A DNA stretch of 64,000 nucleotides from Pigmentiphaga litoralis. GTDB taxonomy: Bacteria; Pseudomonadota; Gammaproteobacteria; Burkholderiales; Burkholderiaceae_B. The notes under the pieces were generated by a model. The model saw only the letters and a program-made list of their open reading frames with translations. It made no database searches and had not been told where the DNA came from. The DNA is taken from NCBI RefSeq assembly GCF_013408655.1, contig NZ_JACCBP010000001.1, positions 4,278,001-4,342,000 of the forward strand, written 5' to 3'. This document shows positions 34,455 to 44,103 of the stretch, in pieces; within the stretch, counting starts at the first letter, position 1, and each line of letters starts with the position of its first letter. The position numbers and the translations under genes were made by a program.

Positions 34455-35762
34455 ATGTTTGCCATTCTGACAAAAAAGCTTCGCCTCGAGCTCGCGGCCA
34501 GCGAGCGCCGCAGTGCCGAGCAGGCTGCCTTGCTGCGCGCGATCGACCAATCCGTCCTGATGGCCGAATTCACGCCTGAAGGCATCGTCCTCCAGGCCAA
34601 CGCCCGCTACGCGACGCTGTTCGAGTGCGACCCCGCCGAACTTCGCGGCCAGCCCCATGCCGTGCTGTGTGACACGGCCACCGGCAAATCGGCCGCCTAC
34701 AAAGAGGTGTGGGACCGGGTGCGGCGCGGCGAAACCGTGACCGGCCGCTATCAACGCCTGTCGGCCAGCGGCGGCATCATCTGGGTGGACGCCACCTACA
34801 ACCCGGTCGTCGACCCCGACGGCCGTGTCAGCCGCGTGATCGAGATCGCCACCGACGTGACCGGCGCCGAGCACCGCGAACGCGAACTGGCCAGCCGCCA
34901 GGCCGCCCTGAACCGGTCCATGGCCGTGATCGAATTCACGCCCGATGGCACCGTCATGTCCGCCAATGACAACTTCCTGCGCGTGACGGGATATTCGTCC
35001 GGTGAAATCCTGGGCCGCCACCACCGCATGTTCTGTAATAAGGAATTCACGGCCAGCGCCGAATACGCGCGCTTCTGGGAACAGCTGAACGCCGGCACCT
35101 TCATGTCGGGCGAATACGCGCGCCAGACCAAGGACGGCCGCGTGGTGTGGATGGAAGCGTCCTATAACCCGGTGTTCGACGCCTCGGGCAAGCTGATCAA
35201 GGTCGTCAAATTCGCCGCCGACATCACCAACCGGGTGTCCACGCAAAAGAATGAACTGGAAAATGCCCGCGTCGCGTACCGGGTGTCGAACGAGACCGAA
35301 GCCATTTCGGAGCAGGGCGCCCAGGTGATCGACGAAGCCGTGCGGGAAGTGCGCAAGATCACCGAATCGATCCAGAAGACGTCCGCCGTGCTTGAATCGC
35401 TGGGCAGCCAGTCGCAGCAGATCTCGTCCATCGTCAAGACGATCCGCGACATCGCCTCGCAGACCAACCTGCTGGCCCTGAACGCCGCCATCGAAGCCGC
35501 CCGCGCCGGCGACGCCGGCCGCGGCTTCGCCGTCGTGGCCGACGAAGTGCGCAAGCTGTCCGAACGCACCAACGGGTCCACCGGCGAAATCAGCGTCATG
35601 GTCGCCACCATCCAGGACGGCGCCCGCATCGCCATCGAAAGCATGGGCGACAGCCTGGGCCAGGCCCACAAAGGCATGGAACTGGCGAATGCAGCCGGCG
35701 ACGCGATCATCAAGATCCGCACCAGCGCGAAACAAATCGCCGAAGCCTTCAACGGGAAGTAG
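34455..35762 (+). CDS. soluble methyl-accepting chemotaxis protein with two PAS domains (BdlA-like)
   Basis: About 435 residues with no membrane segment. PAS 1 is at about 30-145 ([40 protein letters not shown]), and PAS 2, strongly similar in sequence, at about 150-270 ([40 protein letters not shown]). The MCP signalling domain contains the hairpin tip [20 protein letters not shown]. The layout matches cytosolic energy/redox transducers and BdlA, the biofilm-dispersion factor of Pseudomonas. GGGGA precedes the ATG. A GC-rich palindromic element follows the stop. Confidence 0.9.
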   Translation: MFAILTKKLRLELAASERRSAEQAALLRAIDQSVLMAEFTPEGIVLQANARYATLFECDPAELRGQPHAVLCDTATGKSAAYKEVWDRVRRGETVTGRYQRLSASGGIIWVDATYNPVVDPDGRVSRVIEIATDVTGAEHRERELASRQAALNRSMAVIEFTPDGTVMSANDNFLRVTGYSSGEILGRHHRMFCNKEFTASAEYARFWEQLNAGTFMSGEYARQTKDGRVVWMEASYNPVFDASGKLIKVVKFAADITNRVSTQKNELENARVAYRVSNETEAISEQGAQVIDEAVREVRKITESIQKTSAVLESLGSQSQQISSIVKTIRDIASQTNLLALNAAIEAARAGDAGRGFAVVADEVRKLSERTNGSTGEISVMVATIQDGARIAIESMGDSLGQAHKGMELANAAGDAIIKIRTSAKQIAEAFNGK

Positions 35763-35763
35763 G

Positions 35764-35820
35764 GCCCCCCCTTGGCGCTGCGCGCCTCCCCCAGGGGCGG
35801 CACTGGCGGACCGGGGGACC
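35764..35820 (-). repeat. GC-rich palindromic intergenic element, copy 1
   Basis: Read on the minus strand, this contains GGTCCGCCAGTGCCGCCCCT then GGGGGAGGCGCGCAGCGCC and a run of Gs. The same block occurs twice at 59709-59813, and a related core at 57092-57130. The GGCGCGCAGCGCC core can form a hairpin. It lies between the chemotaxis gene and gshB. Confidence 0.8.
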
Positions 35821-35878
35821 CGGATCCGCTGTGCCCCGGATGGGGCTGCGTTATTATCGCTGGAACTCTGAGGCGATC

Positions 35879-36853
35879 ATGCACGTACTCTTCATTCTCG
35901 ACCCCCTTCCCCTGCTAAAAGCCTACAAAGACACCTCCGTCGCCATGATGCGCGCGCTGGTGGCGCGGGGGCACACGCTCAGCGTGGCCATGCAGGGCGA
36001 CCTGTATGTCATGGAAGGAGACGTCCGCGTATCGGCCACGCCCATCGCGCTGGTGCCCGCGGCCGACCCGCACGGCCACGACTGGTGGACCGAAAGCGAG
36101 GCGGCCGACGCGCCGCTGACCGCCTTCGACGCCGTGCTGATGCGCAAGGACCCCCCGTTCGACATCGAATACCTGTACTCCACCCACATGCTCGAGCGCG
36201 CCGAAGCGCAGGGCGCCCGCGTCTTCAATTCCGGCGCCAGCATCCGCAACCATCCGGAAAAACTGTCGATTGCCGAATTCCCGCACTTGACCGTCCCGAC
36301 GCTGGTCACGCGCAGCATGTCGCGGATCAAGGCCTTCCACCAGCTGTACCAGGACGTCATCGTCAAGCCGCTGGACGGCATGGGCGGCACGGGCATATTC
36401 CGCCTGCGCCATGATGAATTGAACCTGAACGCCATTCTCGAAACCCTGACCAACTACGGCCAGAGCAGCATCATGGCGCAGCGTTTCATTCCGGAAATTA
36501 CCCAGGGCGACAAGCGCATCCTGATCATCGGCGGCGAGCCGGTGCCGTTCTGCCTGGCCCGCATTCCGGCCGCCGGCGAAACGCGCGGCAACCTGGCTGC
36601 GGGTGGCCGGGGCGTGGCCCAGCCGTTGTCGGAAAAGGATTGGGAAATCGCCCGCGAACTGGGCCCGACTCTGGCTGCGCGCGGCCTGCTGCTGGTCGGT
36701 CTGGACGTGATCGGCGAATACGTGACCGAAATCAACGTGACCAGCCCGACCACCTTTGCCGAAATCACTGAACAGACCGGTTTCGACGTGGGCGCGATGT
36801 TCGCCCAGGCGCTCGAAGCGGCGGTGGCGGCGCCCGGGCGCGCGACCCACTGA
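35879..36853 (+). CDS. gshB: glutathione synthase
   Basis: Joins gamma-glutamylcysteine and glycine with ATP. About 324 residues, typical length. The N-terminal pre-ATP-grasp part includes MHVLFILDPLPLLKAYKDTS and LMRKDPPFDIEYLYSTHMLE. The ATP-grasp core includes VIVKPLDGMGGTGIFRLRHD and GLLLVGLDVIGEYVTEINVT. GAGG precedes the ATG. Its stop overlaps the start of the PTS EIIA gene by one base (TGATG), a gshB-PTS linkage common in betaproteobacteria. Confidence 0.96.
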   Translation: MHVLFILDPLPLLKAYKDTSVAMMRALVARGHTLSVAMQGDLYVMEGDVRVSATPIALVPAADPHGHDWWTESEAADAPLTAFDAVLMRKDPPFDIEYLYSTHMLERAEAQGARVFNSGASIRNHPEKLSIAEFPHLTVPTLVTRSMSRIKAFHQLYQDVIVKPLDGMGGTGIFRLRHDELNLNAILETLTNYGQSSIMAQRFIPEITQGDKRILIIGGEPVPFCLARIPAAGETRGNLAAGGRGVAQPLSEKDWEIARELGPTLAARGLLLVGLDVIGEYVTEINVTSPTTFAEITEQTGFDVGAMFAQALEAAVAAPGRATH

Positions 36854-37266
36854 TGCCCGGCGTGGTCATCGTGGCGCACGCCCCGCTGGCGTCCGCGCTG
36901 CTGGCAAGTGTCGCGCATGTATTCGGTGCGATGTCAGACGTGCTGGCCTATGATGTGGGAGCGCATGACGATCCGGCGGTAACGCTCGACAAGGTGCGTG
37001 GCTGCATCGAGACGGTCGACCGCGGAACGGGTGTGCTGGTGATTACCGACATGGTGGGGGCGACCCCGGCCAATCTGGCCGGCAAGGCGTCCGGCCTGGC
37101 GCACGGCGCCGGCACCCCGACGGCGGTAATTTCCGGGGCCAATATTCCGATGCTGTTGCGGGCACTCACGTACCGGCATCTTTCCTTAGACGACACGGCG
37201 CAACGCGCGCTGGCCGGCGGCACGCAAGGCATATTGCGCACCGACGGCGGACCTGAAGAACCCTGA
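36853..37266 (+). CDS. PTS EIIA component, mannose/fructose family
   Basis: 137 residues. The phosphoryl-accepting His is His9 in VVIVAHAPLASALL. The EIIA-Man fold blocks VLVITDMVGATPANLAGKAS and TAVISGANIPMLLRALTY follow. It accepts phosphate from HPr encoded 2 bp downstream. No EIIB/EIIC genes are nearby, so this phosphorelay is probably regulatory rather than for sugar import. Confidence 0.92.
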   Translation: MPGVVIVAHAPLASALLASVAHVFGAMSDVLAYDVGAHDDPAVTLDKVRGCIETVDRGTGVLVITDMVGATPANLAGKASGLAHGAGTPTAVISGANIPMLLRALTYRHLSLDDTAQRALAGGTQGILRTDGGPEEP

Positions 37267-37268
37267 CG

Positions 37269-37538
37269 ATGCCCTCCGTAGATATCACCGTTACCAACAA
37301 GCTGGGGCTGCACGCAAGGGCCTCGGCCAAGCTGACGCAGCTGGCCAGCAAGCACCGCAGCGACATCCACATCGCGCGCGGTTCGCGGCGCGTCAATGCC
37401 AAAAGCATCATGGGTGTCATGATGCTGGCCGCGGGTCTGGGCAGTGTCGTCACCGTCGATGCCGAAGGCGAAGATGCCGACGAGGCGCTCGAGCAGATCC
37501 GGGCGCTGTTCGACAACAAGTTCGGCGAAAGCGACTAG
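37269..37538 (+). CDS. ptsH: phosphocarrier protein HPr
   Basis: 89 residues. Active-site His15 is in NKLGLHARASAKLTQLA and the regulatory-site Ser46 in VNAKSIMGVMMLAA. It carries phosphate from EI (next gene, 2 bp downstream) to EIIA (previous gene). Presence of Ser46 leaves HPr-kinase control possible; hprK is not in the window. Confidence 0.96.
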   Translation: MPSVDITVTNKLGLHARASAKLTQLASKHRSDIHIARGSRRVNAKSIMGVMMLAAGLGSVVTVDAEGEDADEALEQIRALFDNKFGESD

Positions 37539-37540
37539 CC

Positions 37541-39274
37541 ATGAGCGGCGCGATGCTGGCCCTGCACGGGCTGGGCGTGTCCCGGGGCTACGCGATCGGG
37601 CGCGTGGTGGTGATCGGCGCCGCGGCGCTGGAAGTCTCGCACTACCGGGTCGCCCCCGAAGACGTCGAAGCCGAATGCGCGCGCCTCCAGGCCGCGATCG
37701 CCACCGCCCGCGACGAACTGGCGCAGATGGCGTCCGATCTGCCGGCCGACGTGCCGCGCGAGCTGGGCGCGTTCCTGCAAGTCCACAGCATGATCCTGGC
37801 CGACTCGATGATTTCGGTCGAGCCGGTCGAAATCATCCGCACCCGCCACTACAACGCCGAATGGGCGCTGACCGCGCAAGGCCAGGCGCTGGGCGAGCAG
37901 TTCGCGATGATGGACGACGAGTACATGCGCGAGCGGGGCAATGACATCCGCCAGGTGATCGAACGGATCCTGCACGCGCTGGCCGGCACGGACACCAAAC
38001 GCACGTGGCGTGAATCGACCCTGACCGAACACAACGATCCCCTGATCGTCGTGGCGCACGATATTTCGCCCGCCGACATGCTCAAGCTGCGCGGCGGCCG
38101 GTTCGCGGCGTTCGCGACCGACCTGGGCGGCGGCACGTCGCACACGGCCATCGTGGCCCGAAGCATGGGTGTGCCGGCCGTGGTGGCGCTGGGCTCGGCC
38201 CGGTCATTGATGCGCGATGGCGATACCGTCATTGTCGATGGCGAAGCGGGCGTGCTGCTCGTCAATCCGGCGCCGCGCGTACTTGACGAATATCGCCGCC
38301 GGCAGTCCGACTACGCCCTGGAACGGGCCGACCTGGCCACGCTCAAGGACGTGCCCGCGATCACGCTGGACGGCGTCGAGATCACCCTGTGCGCCAACAT
38401 CGAACTGCCTGAAGAAGCCCAAGCGGCCGCCGACGCGGGCGCCGATGGCATCGGCCTGTTCCGCAGCGAATTCCTGTTCATGGGCCGCGACACGCTGCCC
38501 GACGAAGACGAGCAGTACGAAGCCTATGCCCTGGTCGTGCGCACCATGGGCGGCAAGACGGTCACCATCCGCACGCTGGACATCGGCGCCGACAAGACGC
38601 TGGACGGCGAAGCCACCGTGGCGACCAACCCGGCCCTGGGCCAGCGCGCGATCCGCTATTGCCTTGCCCGGCCGGAACTGTTCGCCACGCAACTGCGCGC
38701 GATCCTGCGCGCGTCGGTGCACGGCAAGGTGCAGATCCTGATCCCGATGATCGCGCACCTGCGCGAAGTGCGCGCGGCGTATGCCGCCATCGCGTCGGCA
38801 CGGCGTGACCTGGACGCACGGGGCGAAGCCTATGCCACCAACATCGAAGTCGGCGCCATGGTCGAAGTGCCCGCCGTGGCGATCGCCATCGAACCCTTCA
38901 TCGAAGCCTTCGACTTCCTGTCGATCGGCACCAATGACCTGATCCAGTACACCCTGGCCATCGACCGGACCGACCCGGACGTGGACGCGCTATACGACCC
39001 CCTGCACCCGGCCGTGCTGCGGCTGATCGCCAATTCGATCAACGCGGGTGCCCGGGCGGGCAAACGGGTATCGGTGTGCGGAGAAATGGCCGGCGACACG
39101 GAATTGACCCGCTTGTTGCTGGGCCTTGGGCTGACACACTTTTCGATGCACCCCACGCAATTGCTGGACGTGAAACGGGAAATCCTGGCTGCGCATTCCA
39201 ACGCCCTGCGCGCGAAAGTGGCGACAGTACTGAACCGGGCGGCCGAAATGGACCTGACGTTGTTAAACAGATAA
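37541..39274 (+). CDS. ptsI: PTS enzyme I, phosphoenolpyruvate-protein phosphotransferase
   Basis: 577 residues, full length. The phosphohistidine is in TDLGGGTSHTAIVARSMG (about residue 190). PEP-binding TIM barrel motifs include DGIGLFRSEFLFMGRDTLPD and FDFLSIGTNDLIQYTLAIDR, and the catalytic Cys is in VSVCGEMAGD near the C-terminus. It starts the phosphorelay EI-HPr-EIIA encoded by this operon. Confidence 0.96.
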   Translation: MSGAMLALHGLGVSRGYAIGRVVVIGAAALEVSHYRVAPEDVEAECARLQAAIATARDELAQMASDLPADVPRELGAFLQVHSMILADSMISVEPVEIIRTRHYNAEWALTAQGQALGEQFAMMDDEYMRERGNDIRQVIERILHALAGTDTKRTWRESTLTEHNDPLIVVAHDISPADMLKLRGGRFAAFATDLGGGTSHTAIVARSMGVPAVVALGSARSLMRDGDTVIVDGEAGVLLVNPAPRVLDEYRRRQSDYALERADLATLKDVPAITLDGVEITLCANIELPEEAQAAADAGADGIGLFRSEFLFMGRDTLPDEDEQYEAYALVVRTMGGKTVTIRTLDIGADKTLDGEATVATNPALGQRAIRYCLARPELFATQLRAILRASVHGKVQILIPMIAHLREVRAAYAAIASARRDLDARGEAYATNIEVGAMVEVPAVAIAIEPFIEAFDFLSIGTNDLIQYTLAIDRTDPDVDALYDPLHPAVLRLIANSINAGARAGKRVSVCGEMAGDTELTRLLLGLGLTHFSMHPTQLLDVKREILAAHSNALRAKVATVLNRAAEMDLTLLNR

Positions 39275-39288
39275 AGCGCCTGCTCACG

Positions 39289-39317
39289 TTGAGAATCTGT
39301 TGCAACTGCAATACTAT
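39289..39317 (+). promoter_or_regulatory. sigma-70-like promoter of the LuxR-type gene
   Basis: TTGAGA (39289-39294) and TACTAT (39312-39317) are separated by exactly 17 bp in a locally AT-rich stretch. The spacer holds the dyad TTGCA-AC-TGCAA (39300-39311), well placed for a repressor or self-regulation. The gene starts 27 bp after the -10 box. Confidence 0.6.
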
Positions 39318-39343
39318 GTTACCGAATCTTACAGGTTGCGGTA

Positions 39344-40135
39344 ATGTTTACTTTCACGCAGGTCATGATCAATCCGGCGCCAGACGCCTCGCTCGAAGCC
39401 GATGCCGCCCTGCATCGGCAAGAGCTGAAAGCCCTGGCCGCGCTGCGTCCGCTGGGTGACGCGGCAGGGGCTGTCGACATTGCCGACGCCCTGCGCAACT
39501 TTGCATCGGCGCTCGGCGCCTTGCACCATGCCTTCCTGGTGGTCGACCGGTCGGCCGACAACCTGCCCGCGCTGTGGCTGTGCGACGACCTGGGCGGCTG
39601 GTGGAAAGACCTGATCCCGCCGCTGCACGACCTGCTGGCGCCCCATCCGCTGGGGGGCGTCACCCCGCTGTCCCACACCTGGTTCTGCGTGCGCCCCGAC
39701 CGGCGCGACAACGAACCGGCCAACTACGCCAGCCTGCGCAAGCTGGGCGTGCGCCGCGGGCTGCTGGTGCCGTCCGAAGCGCGCCGCCCGTGCGAAGTGG
39801 CCGGCTGCATCCTGCTGGCGTTCGCCGACAACGTCGCGTCGCAAACCGCCCGCAAGAACGAACACTTTCCCGCGTGCATCGCCCACGCCGCGTCGCTGGC
39901 GCTGGACGCCTACCGCCGCCTGCCGCATCCGCCGTCCCGCAAGTCGCCGCTGTCGGCCCGCGAAAGCGAATGCCTGCGCTGGGCGTCCATCGGCAAGACC
40001 AGCTGGGAAACGGCCTGCATCCTGGGCGTCAGCGAACGCACGGTCAACTTCCACCTGGGCAACGCCTTCCTGAAGCTGAACGTCACGAATAAACAGGCTG
40101 CGGTCGCGCAGGCAATCCTTCAGGGGCTGATCTGA
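39344..40135 (+). CDS. LuxR-type transcriptional regulator with autoinducer-binding-like domain
   Basis: 263 residues. The C-terminal HTH (about 200-260) is a clear GerE/LuxR domain: LSARESECLRWASIGKTSWE and ILGVSERTVNFHLGNAFLKL. The N-terminal ~175 residues resemble the acyl-homoserine-lactone domain, but the usual Asp-Pro and Tyr/Trp ligand residues are only partly kept (LAPHP where Asp-Pro would be, though HTWFCVRP keeps a Trp). No luxI gene is nearby, so it is a 'solo'. Its 3' end overlaps the convergent GMC oxidoreductase gene by 53 bp. Confidence 0.85.
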   Translation: MFTFTQVMINPAPDASLEADAALHRQELKALAALRPLGDAAGAVDIADALRNFASALGALHHAFLVVDRSADNLPALWLCDDLGGWWKDLIPPLHDLLAPHPLGGVTPLSHTWFCVRPDRRDNEPANYASLRKLGVRRGLLVPSEARRPCEVAGCILLAFADNVASQTARKNEHFPACIAHAASLALDAYRRLPHPPSRKSPLSARESECLRWASIGKTSWETACILGVSERTVNFHLGNAFLKLNVTNKQAAVAQAILQGLI

Positions 40136-41774
40136 CGGCCACGCCGGCCCCTGCCAGCGGCGGCCGCCCCAGCATGGCGTCCGACACCTTTTCCGCCATC
40201 ATAATGATGGGTGCGTTGGTCGGCCCGCGCACCGTGCGGGGCAGGGCGGCGCCATCCACCACGCGCAGGCCGTCCACCCCCCGCACCCGCATCTGCGTAT
40301 CCAGCACGGCCATCGGGTCGCCTTCCACGCCCATCTTGCAGGTGCCGACCGGGTGGTGCAGCGTGATCGCCACCCGCCGGATGAAGGCGTCGATGTCCGC
40401 GTCGCTGGCGGCGTCCGGCCCCGGCGCCAGCTCTTCCGCCCTGAAGGCTTCGAGCGAGGCCGAGTTGCCGATGCGCCGCATGATGCGCACCATCTCGCGC
40501 ACCGCGCGGCGGTCGTACTCGGTGGACAAGAAATTCTGCGTGATCACCGCCGGTGCGCGTGGATCGGCGCTGGCCAGACCGACATGCCCCCGGCTTTCGG
40601 GCGTGATGAAAATGCCCTTCAACGCAAAGGCATCCACGTAAGGTTTCAACAAGGGCCCGAAGTGCGGCCCCGCCGTCATGGGCGCGGCCGCCAGCATGAT
40701 CTGCAGGTCGGGCAGGGCCAGCGACGGATCGCTGCGCACCAGCCCCACCGCCGCCGCCGGCACCTTGCTCGACAGGCCGGTGCCGAACATCCAGGTGCGG
40801 GCCAGGTCCACGCCAATGCGGTCCAGGCGCAAGGCACGGTGCATGGGCCCCGGTTCGGTCCGCCGCCACCGCACGTCGCACACGATATGGTCCTGCAGGT
40901 TCTGCCCCACGCCGGGCAGGTCCACCGCGACGGAAATGCCGTGCCGCTGCAGCTGTTGCGGGTTGCCGATACCTGACAGCATCAGCAGTTGTGGGGAATT
41001 GATCACGCCGCCTGCCAGGACCACCTCGCGCGATGCGCGGATCACCGACGTGCCGGATTCGCCCGCGACCTCCACGCCCACTGCGCGGCCGTGTTCCAGC
41101 ACCACACGATGCACCATCGCCCCGGTGCGCACCGTGACGTTGCCGCGCGCAATGGCCGGGCGCAGATAGGCCGACGCCGCGCTCCACCGTTTGCCGCGCC
41201 GGATGGTGGCCTGCATGGGGCCAAAGCCTTCCAGGCGTTCGCCGTTGTAATCGTCGCTGCGGCCGTAGCCCAGCTGGTCGGTCGCCTGCAGGAACGCGTC
41301 GACCAAGGGGTCTTCGTAGTGCATGCGCGTCACGGTCAGCGGACCGCTGCCGCCCCGGAACGCGTCGGCCCCGCCTTCCCACGATTCCGCCCGCTTGAAG
41401 TAGGGCAGCACGTCGGCATAGCTCCAGCCCGTCAGCCCCAGGTCGTGCCCCCAGTGGTCGTAATCGGCGCGGGCTCCGCGCGCATAGGCCATGCCATTGA
41501 TGGACGTGGAGCCGCCCAGCACCTTGCCCCGTGCACACTCGATGCGGCGCTGATCCATGCCGGACTCGGGCTCGGTAAAGTAGCCCCAGTCGTACAGGCG
41601 GTGCTTCAGGATCAGGCCCCACGTCAGGGGTACCTTGATCAGGGGCGAACGATCCGGACCGCCCGCTTCCAGCACCAGGATCTTCAGGGACGGATCGGCG
41701 CCCAGCCGGTAGGCCAGGGTGCAGCCGCCCGACCCGGCCCCGACGATGATGTAGTCGTACGCGTCATCCGTCAT
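40083..41774 (-). CDS. GMC family FAD-dependent oxidoreductase (choline dehydrogenase-like)
   Basis: 563 residues. The FAD Rossmann motif DYIIVGAGSGGCTLAYRLGA is at the N-terminus. GMC signatures include CARGKVLGGSTSINGMAYAR and GGVINSPQLLMLSGIGNP. Catalytic His is in ITLHHPVGTCKMG and the partner Asn in GPTNAPIIMMAEK. Such enzymes oxidise primary alcohols. The gene is last in a TRAP transporter operon and begins 3 bp after the dctP gene, so it probably oxidises the imported compound. Confidence 0.92.
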   Translation of the reverse strand: MTDDAYDYIIVGAGSGGCTLAYRLGADPSLKILVLEAGGPDRSPLIKVPLTWGLILKHRLYDWGYFTEPESGMDQRRIECARGKVLGGSTSINGMAYARGARADYDHWGHDLGLTGWSYADVLPYFKRAESWEGGADAFRGGSGPLTVTRMHYEDPLVDAFLQATDQLGYGRSDDYNGERLEGFGPMQATIRRGKRWSAASAYLRPAIARGNVTVRTGAMVHRVVLEHGRAVGVEVAGESGTSVIRASREVVLAGGVINSPQLLMLSGIGNPQQLQRHGISVAVDLPGVGQNLQDHIVCDVRWRRTEPGPMHRALRLDRIGVDLARTWMFGTGLSSKVPAAAVGLVRSDPSLALPDLQIMLAAAPMTAGPHFGPLLKPYVDAFALKGIFITPESRGHVGLASADPRAPAVITQNFLSTEYDRRAVREMVRIMRRIGNSASLEAFRAEELAPGPDAASDADIDAFIRRVAITLHHPVGTCKMGVEGDPMAVLDTQMRVRGVDGLRVVDGAALPRTVRGPTNAPIIMMAEKVSDAMLGRPPLAGAGVAVRSAPEGLPARPQPVYS

Positions 41775-41776
41775 GG

Positions 41777-42784
41777 TCAGCTCCGGTACTTGGCGCCAAT
41801 GGCCCGCAGCGCCTCGTAGTCCTGGCGCGCGGCCGGGGTCAGTTCCTTTTGCGCGGCCGGGATCACGGCATCCAGGTAGGCCTTGGCGTCGGCGGCCGAC
41901 AGCTCGATCATCTCGCCGCCGCCTTTTTCCCAGATCACCCGCGCTTCCTGCACGCGGGCATTCACACGCGGTGCAACCTCGTCATCCGTCTTGCGCGCGG
42001 CTTGCCGCAAGGCCGGCTCCAGCGCGCCCGTGGTCTTGAAAAAGGTCGGACTCACCAGGCCCACGATGGCGATATAGGTCGACGGCAGCAGCGTCTGCGC
42101 CTTGGCCACATCAAAGTATTTCAGTGCCGATGGAATCGGCGTGCCGGAATACACGCCGTCCAGCGTCCCGTTCTGGAAAGCCGGCAGCACTTCGCCCAAG
42201 GACATCGACACCGGGTTCGCGCCCAGCTGCTTCAGTTGCGCGATCAGGATGGACGACCCCGGCACGCGGATCTTCTGGCCCTTCAGATCCGACAGCTTGC
42301 GCACCGGCTTGCGCGACACGATGCTGCATTGGGAATGGATCAAGGTGGTCAGCACTTCAACGCCTTTGCCGGTGGCGATCGACGCCAGCCGCTTGCGCGT
42401 CTCGGGGTCGGCCAGCAGCTTCAGCCCATGGTCGATGTTGTCGAACACGCCCGGCACGGCCAGCGCACCAAAGCGCGGATCCAGCCCTTCGTACATGCCC
42501 GACGCATTCATGGCCATTTCGATCGTGCCCATGCTGACGCCTTCGATCGTGCGCTGCGCGGTCCCCAGCTGGCTGGCCGGGTAGACCTGGCCCTTGACCT
42601 TGCCTTGCGTGGCCGCTTCGATATTGGCCTTGTAGGCGGTCAGCCAGTCGATGCCCAGGTCTTCGGACGTGGTGGCGGTCAGCTTCATGGTCATGGACTG
42701 CGCCCAGGCCCACGACGGCAGGCCCAGGGCAGCGGCCGATCCGGCCAGGCCGGCAAGGTGCAGCAAATGTTGACGACGATTCAT
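41777..42784 (-). CDS. dctP: TRAP transporter substrate-binding protein DctP
   Basis: 335 residues. The N-terminus has RR followed by a hydrophobic stretch ending PSWAWAQ, so export may be by Sec or Tat. The DctP fold includes AATQGKVKGQVYPASQLGTA and LKGQKIRVPGSSILIAQLKQ. The conserved Arg that anchors carboxylates is expected in the latter block. It is the periplasmic receptor for the DctQM permease encoded upstream. Confidence 0.93.
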   Translation of the reverse strand: MNRRQHLLHLAGLAGSAAALGLPSWAWAQSMTMKLTATTSEDLGIDWLTAYKANIEAATQGKVKGQVYPASQLGTAQRTIEGVSMGTIEMAMNASGMYEGLDPRFGALAVPGVFDNIDHGLKLLADPETRKRLASIATGKGVEVLTTLIHSQCSIVSRKPVRKLSDLKGQKIRVPGSSILIAQLKQLGANPVSMSLGEVLPAFQNGTLDGVYSGTPIPSALKYFDVAKAQTLLPSTYIAIVGLVSPTFFKTTGALEPALRQAARKTDDEVAPRVNARVQEARVIWEKGGGEMIELSAADAKAYLDAVIPAAQKELTPAARQDYEALRAIGAKYRS

Positions 42785-42825
42785 GGCGGTGTCTCCAGTC
42801 GGTTTTTATAGGCGTCGTGATCCGT

Positions 42826-44103
42826 TCAGTTCACCAGCAGGCGCACGCCCAGCAGCGAAATGGCGGGAATGTAGGTGATCAGACCCAGGGCGATCAGGTA
42901 GATGAAGACGAAGGGCACGATGCCCCGATAGATCGTTTCCAGCGGCAGCTTCAGCACGCTTTGCGCAACGAAAATGTTGATGCCGAAGGGCGGGTGAAAG
43001 AGCCCGATCGACAAGTTGACAGTGACAATGATCCCGAAGTGGATCGGGTCCACGCCGATGGCCGTGACCAGGGGCACCAGCAGCGGCGATAGCAGCAGGA
43101 TCGCCGACAGCGGATCAATGAAGCAGCCCACCGCCAGCAGCAGCACATTGATCGCCAGCAGCAGCGTCCAGCCCGGCAACTGCAATTCGGTCAGCCATTG
43201 CACCAGGCTGGCGGGCACCTGGTGAATGGTCAGCAGCCAGCCGAACACATTGGCGCACGCCACGATGATCAGGATCTGCCCGGTGAATACCGCGGTGGTG
43301 CCCGCACTGGCCAGGATGTCGCGCCACGACAGTTCGCGATAGAAATAACGCGCCACCACGATGGCGTACAGGCAGGCCACGGCGGCGGCTTCCGTCGGCG
43401 AAAACACGCCGCCATAGATGCCGCCCAGAATGATGACCGGCGCGCCCAATGCCCCCGTGCCGCGCGCGGCCGCGGCGCCAAATGCCTTCCACGAAAAACG
43501 TTCGCCACCGCCGATCTTGTGCTTGCGGGCATAGGCCATCACGTAGATGCACAACATGCCCGCCAGCAACAGGCCGGGCAGCACGCCGGCCGCATACAGC
43601 CGGGGCACGGACTGCTGCGCGGCCGCGCCGTACACGATCATCGGAATGCTGGGCGGGATGATGATGTCGATCGCGCCCACCGCGGTCAGCAGGCCGGCCG
43701 AAAATTTTTCGGGATAGCCGCTGCGCCGAAGCGCCGGCAGCATCACCCGGCCAATGGTGGCCACCGTGGCCGCACTGACGCCCGATATCGCGCCGAACAG
43801 TGCCGACGATCCGACCGTCGTCACGGCCAGGCTGCCACGCACCGACCCCACGCCCGCATTGACGAAGCCGACCAGGCGGTCCGCCACGGATCCCCGTCCC
43901 ATCAATTCGCCCGCAAAAATGAAGAAGGGAATCGCGAGCAAGGCATAGGCGTCGATGGCGCCGAACAGGTTCTGGTGCAGGGCCGTGTACGGCACGTCCA
44001 TGAAGAACACCAGCGCGCAACTGACCGCGGCCAGCAACACCAGGAAGATGGGAAAGCCAAGCAGCAGCAGGGCAATCGGCAGCACGCCCAAGGCGAAGCT
44101 CAT
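42826..44103 (-). CDS. dctM: TRAP transporter large permease DctM
   Basis: About 425 residues, very hydrophobic, with the DctM signatures AIPFFIFAGELMGRGSVADR and FGAISGVSAATVATIGRVML. The ATG (MSFALGVLPIALLLLGFPIF) overlaps the dctQ stop by 4 bp. A further in-frame upstream part is not membrane-like. It forms the Na+-coupled inner-membrane channel. Confidence 0.94.
   Translation of the reverse strand: MSFALGVLPIALLLLGFPIFLVLLAAVSCALVFFMDVPYTALHQNLFGAIDAYALLAIPFFIFAGELMGRGSVADRLVGFVNAGVGSVRGSLAVTTVGSSALFGAISGVSAATVATIGRVMLPALRRSGYPEKFSAGLLTAVGAIDIIIPPSIPMIVYGAAAQQSVPRLYAAGVLPGLLLAGMLCIYVMAYARKHKIGGGERFSWKAFGAAAARGTGALGAPVIILGGIYGGVFSPTEAAAVACLYAIVVARYFYRELSWRDILASAGTTAVFTGQILIIVACANVFGWLLTIHQVPASLVQWLTELQLPGWTLLLAINVLLLAVGCFIDPLSAILLLSPLLVPLVTAIGVDPIHFGIIVTVNLSIGLFHPPFGINIFVAQSVLKLPLETIYRGIVPFVFIYLIALGLITYIPAISLLGVRLLVN

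Noticed and set aside
39318-39343. lux box in front of the LuxR-type gene
   Set aside because: ACAGG is present but there is no matching CCTGT arm at the right spacing.
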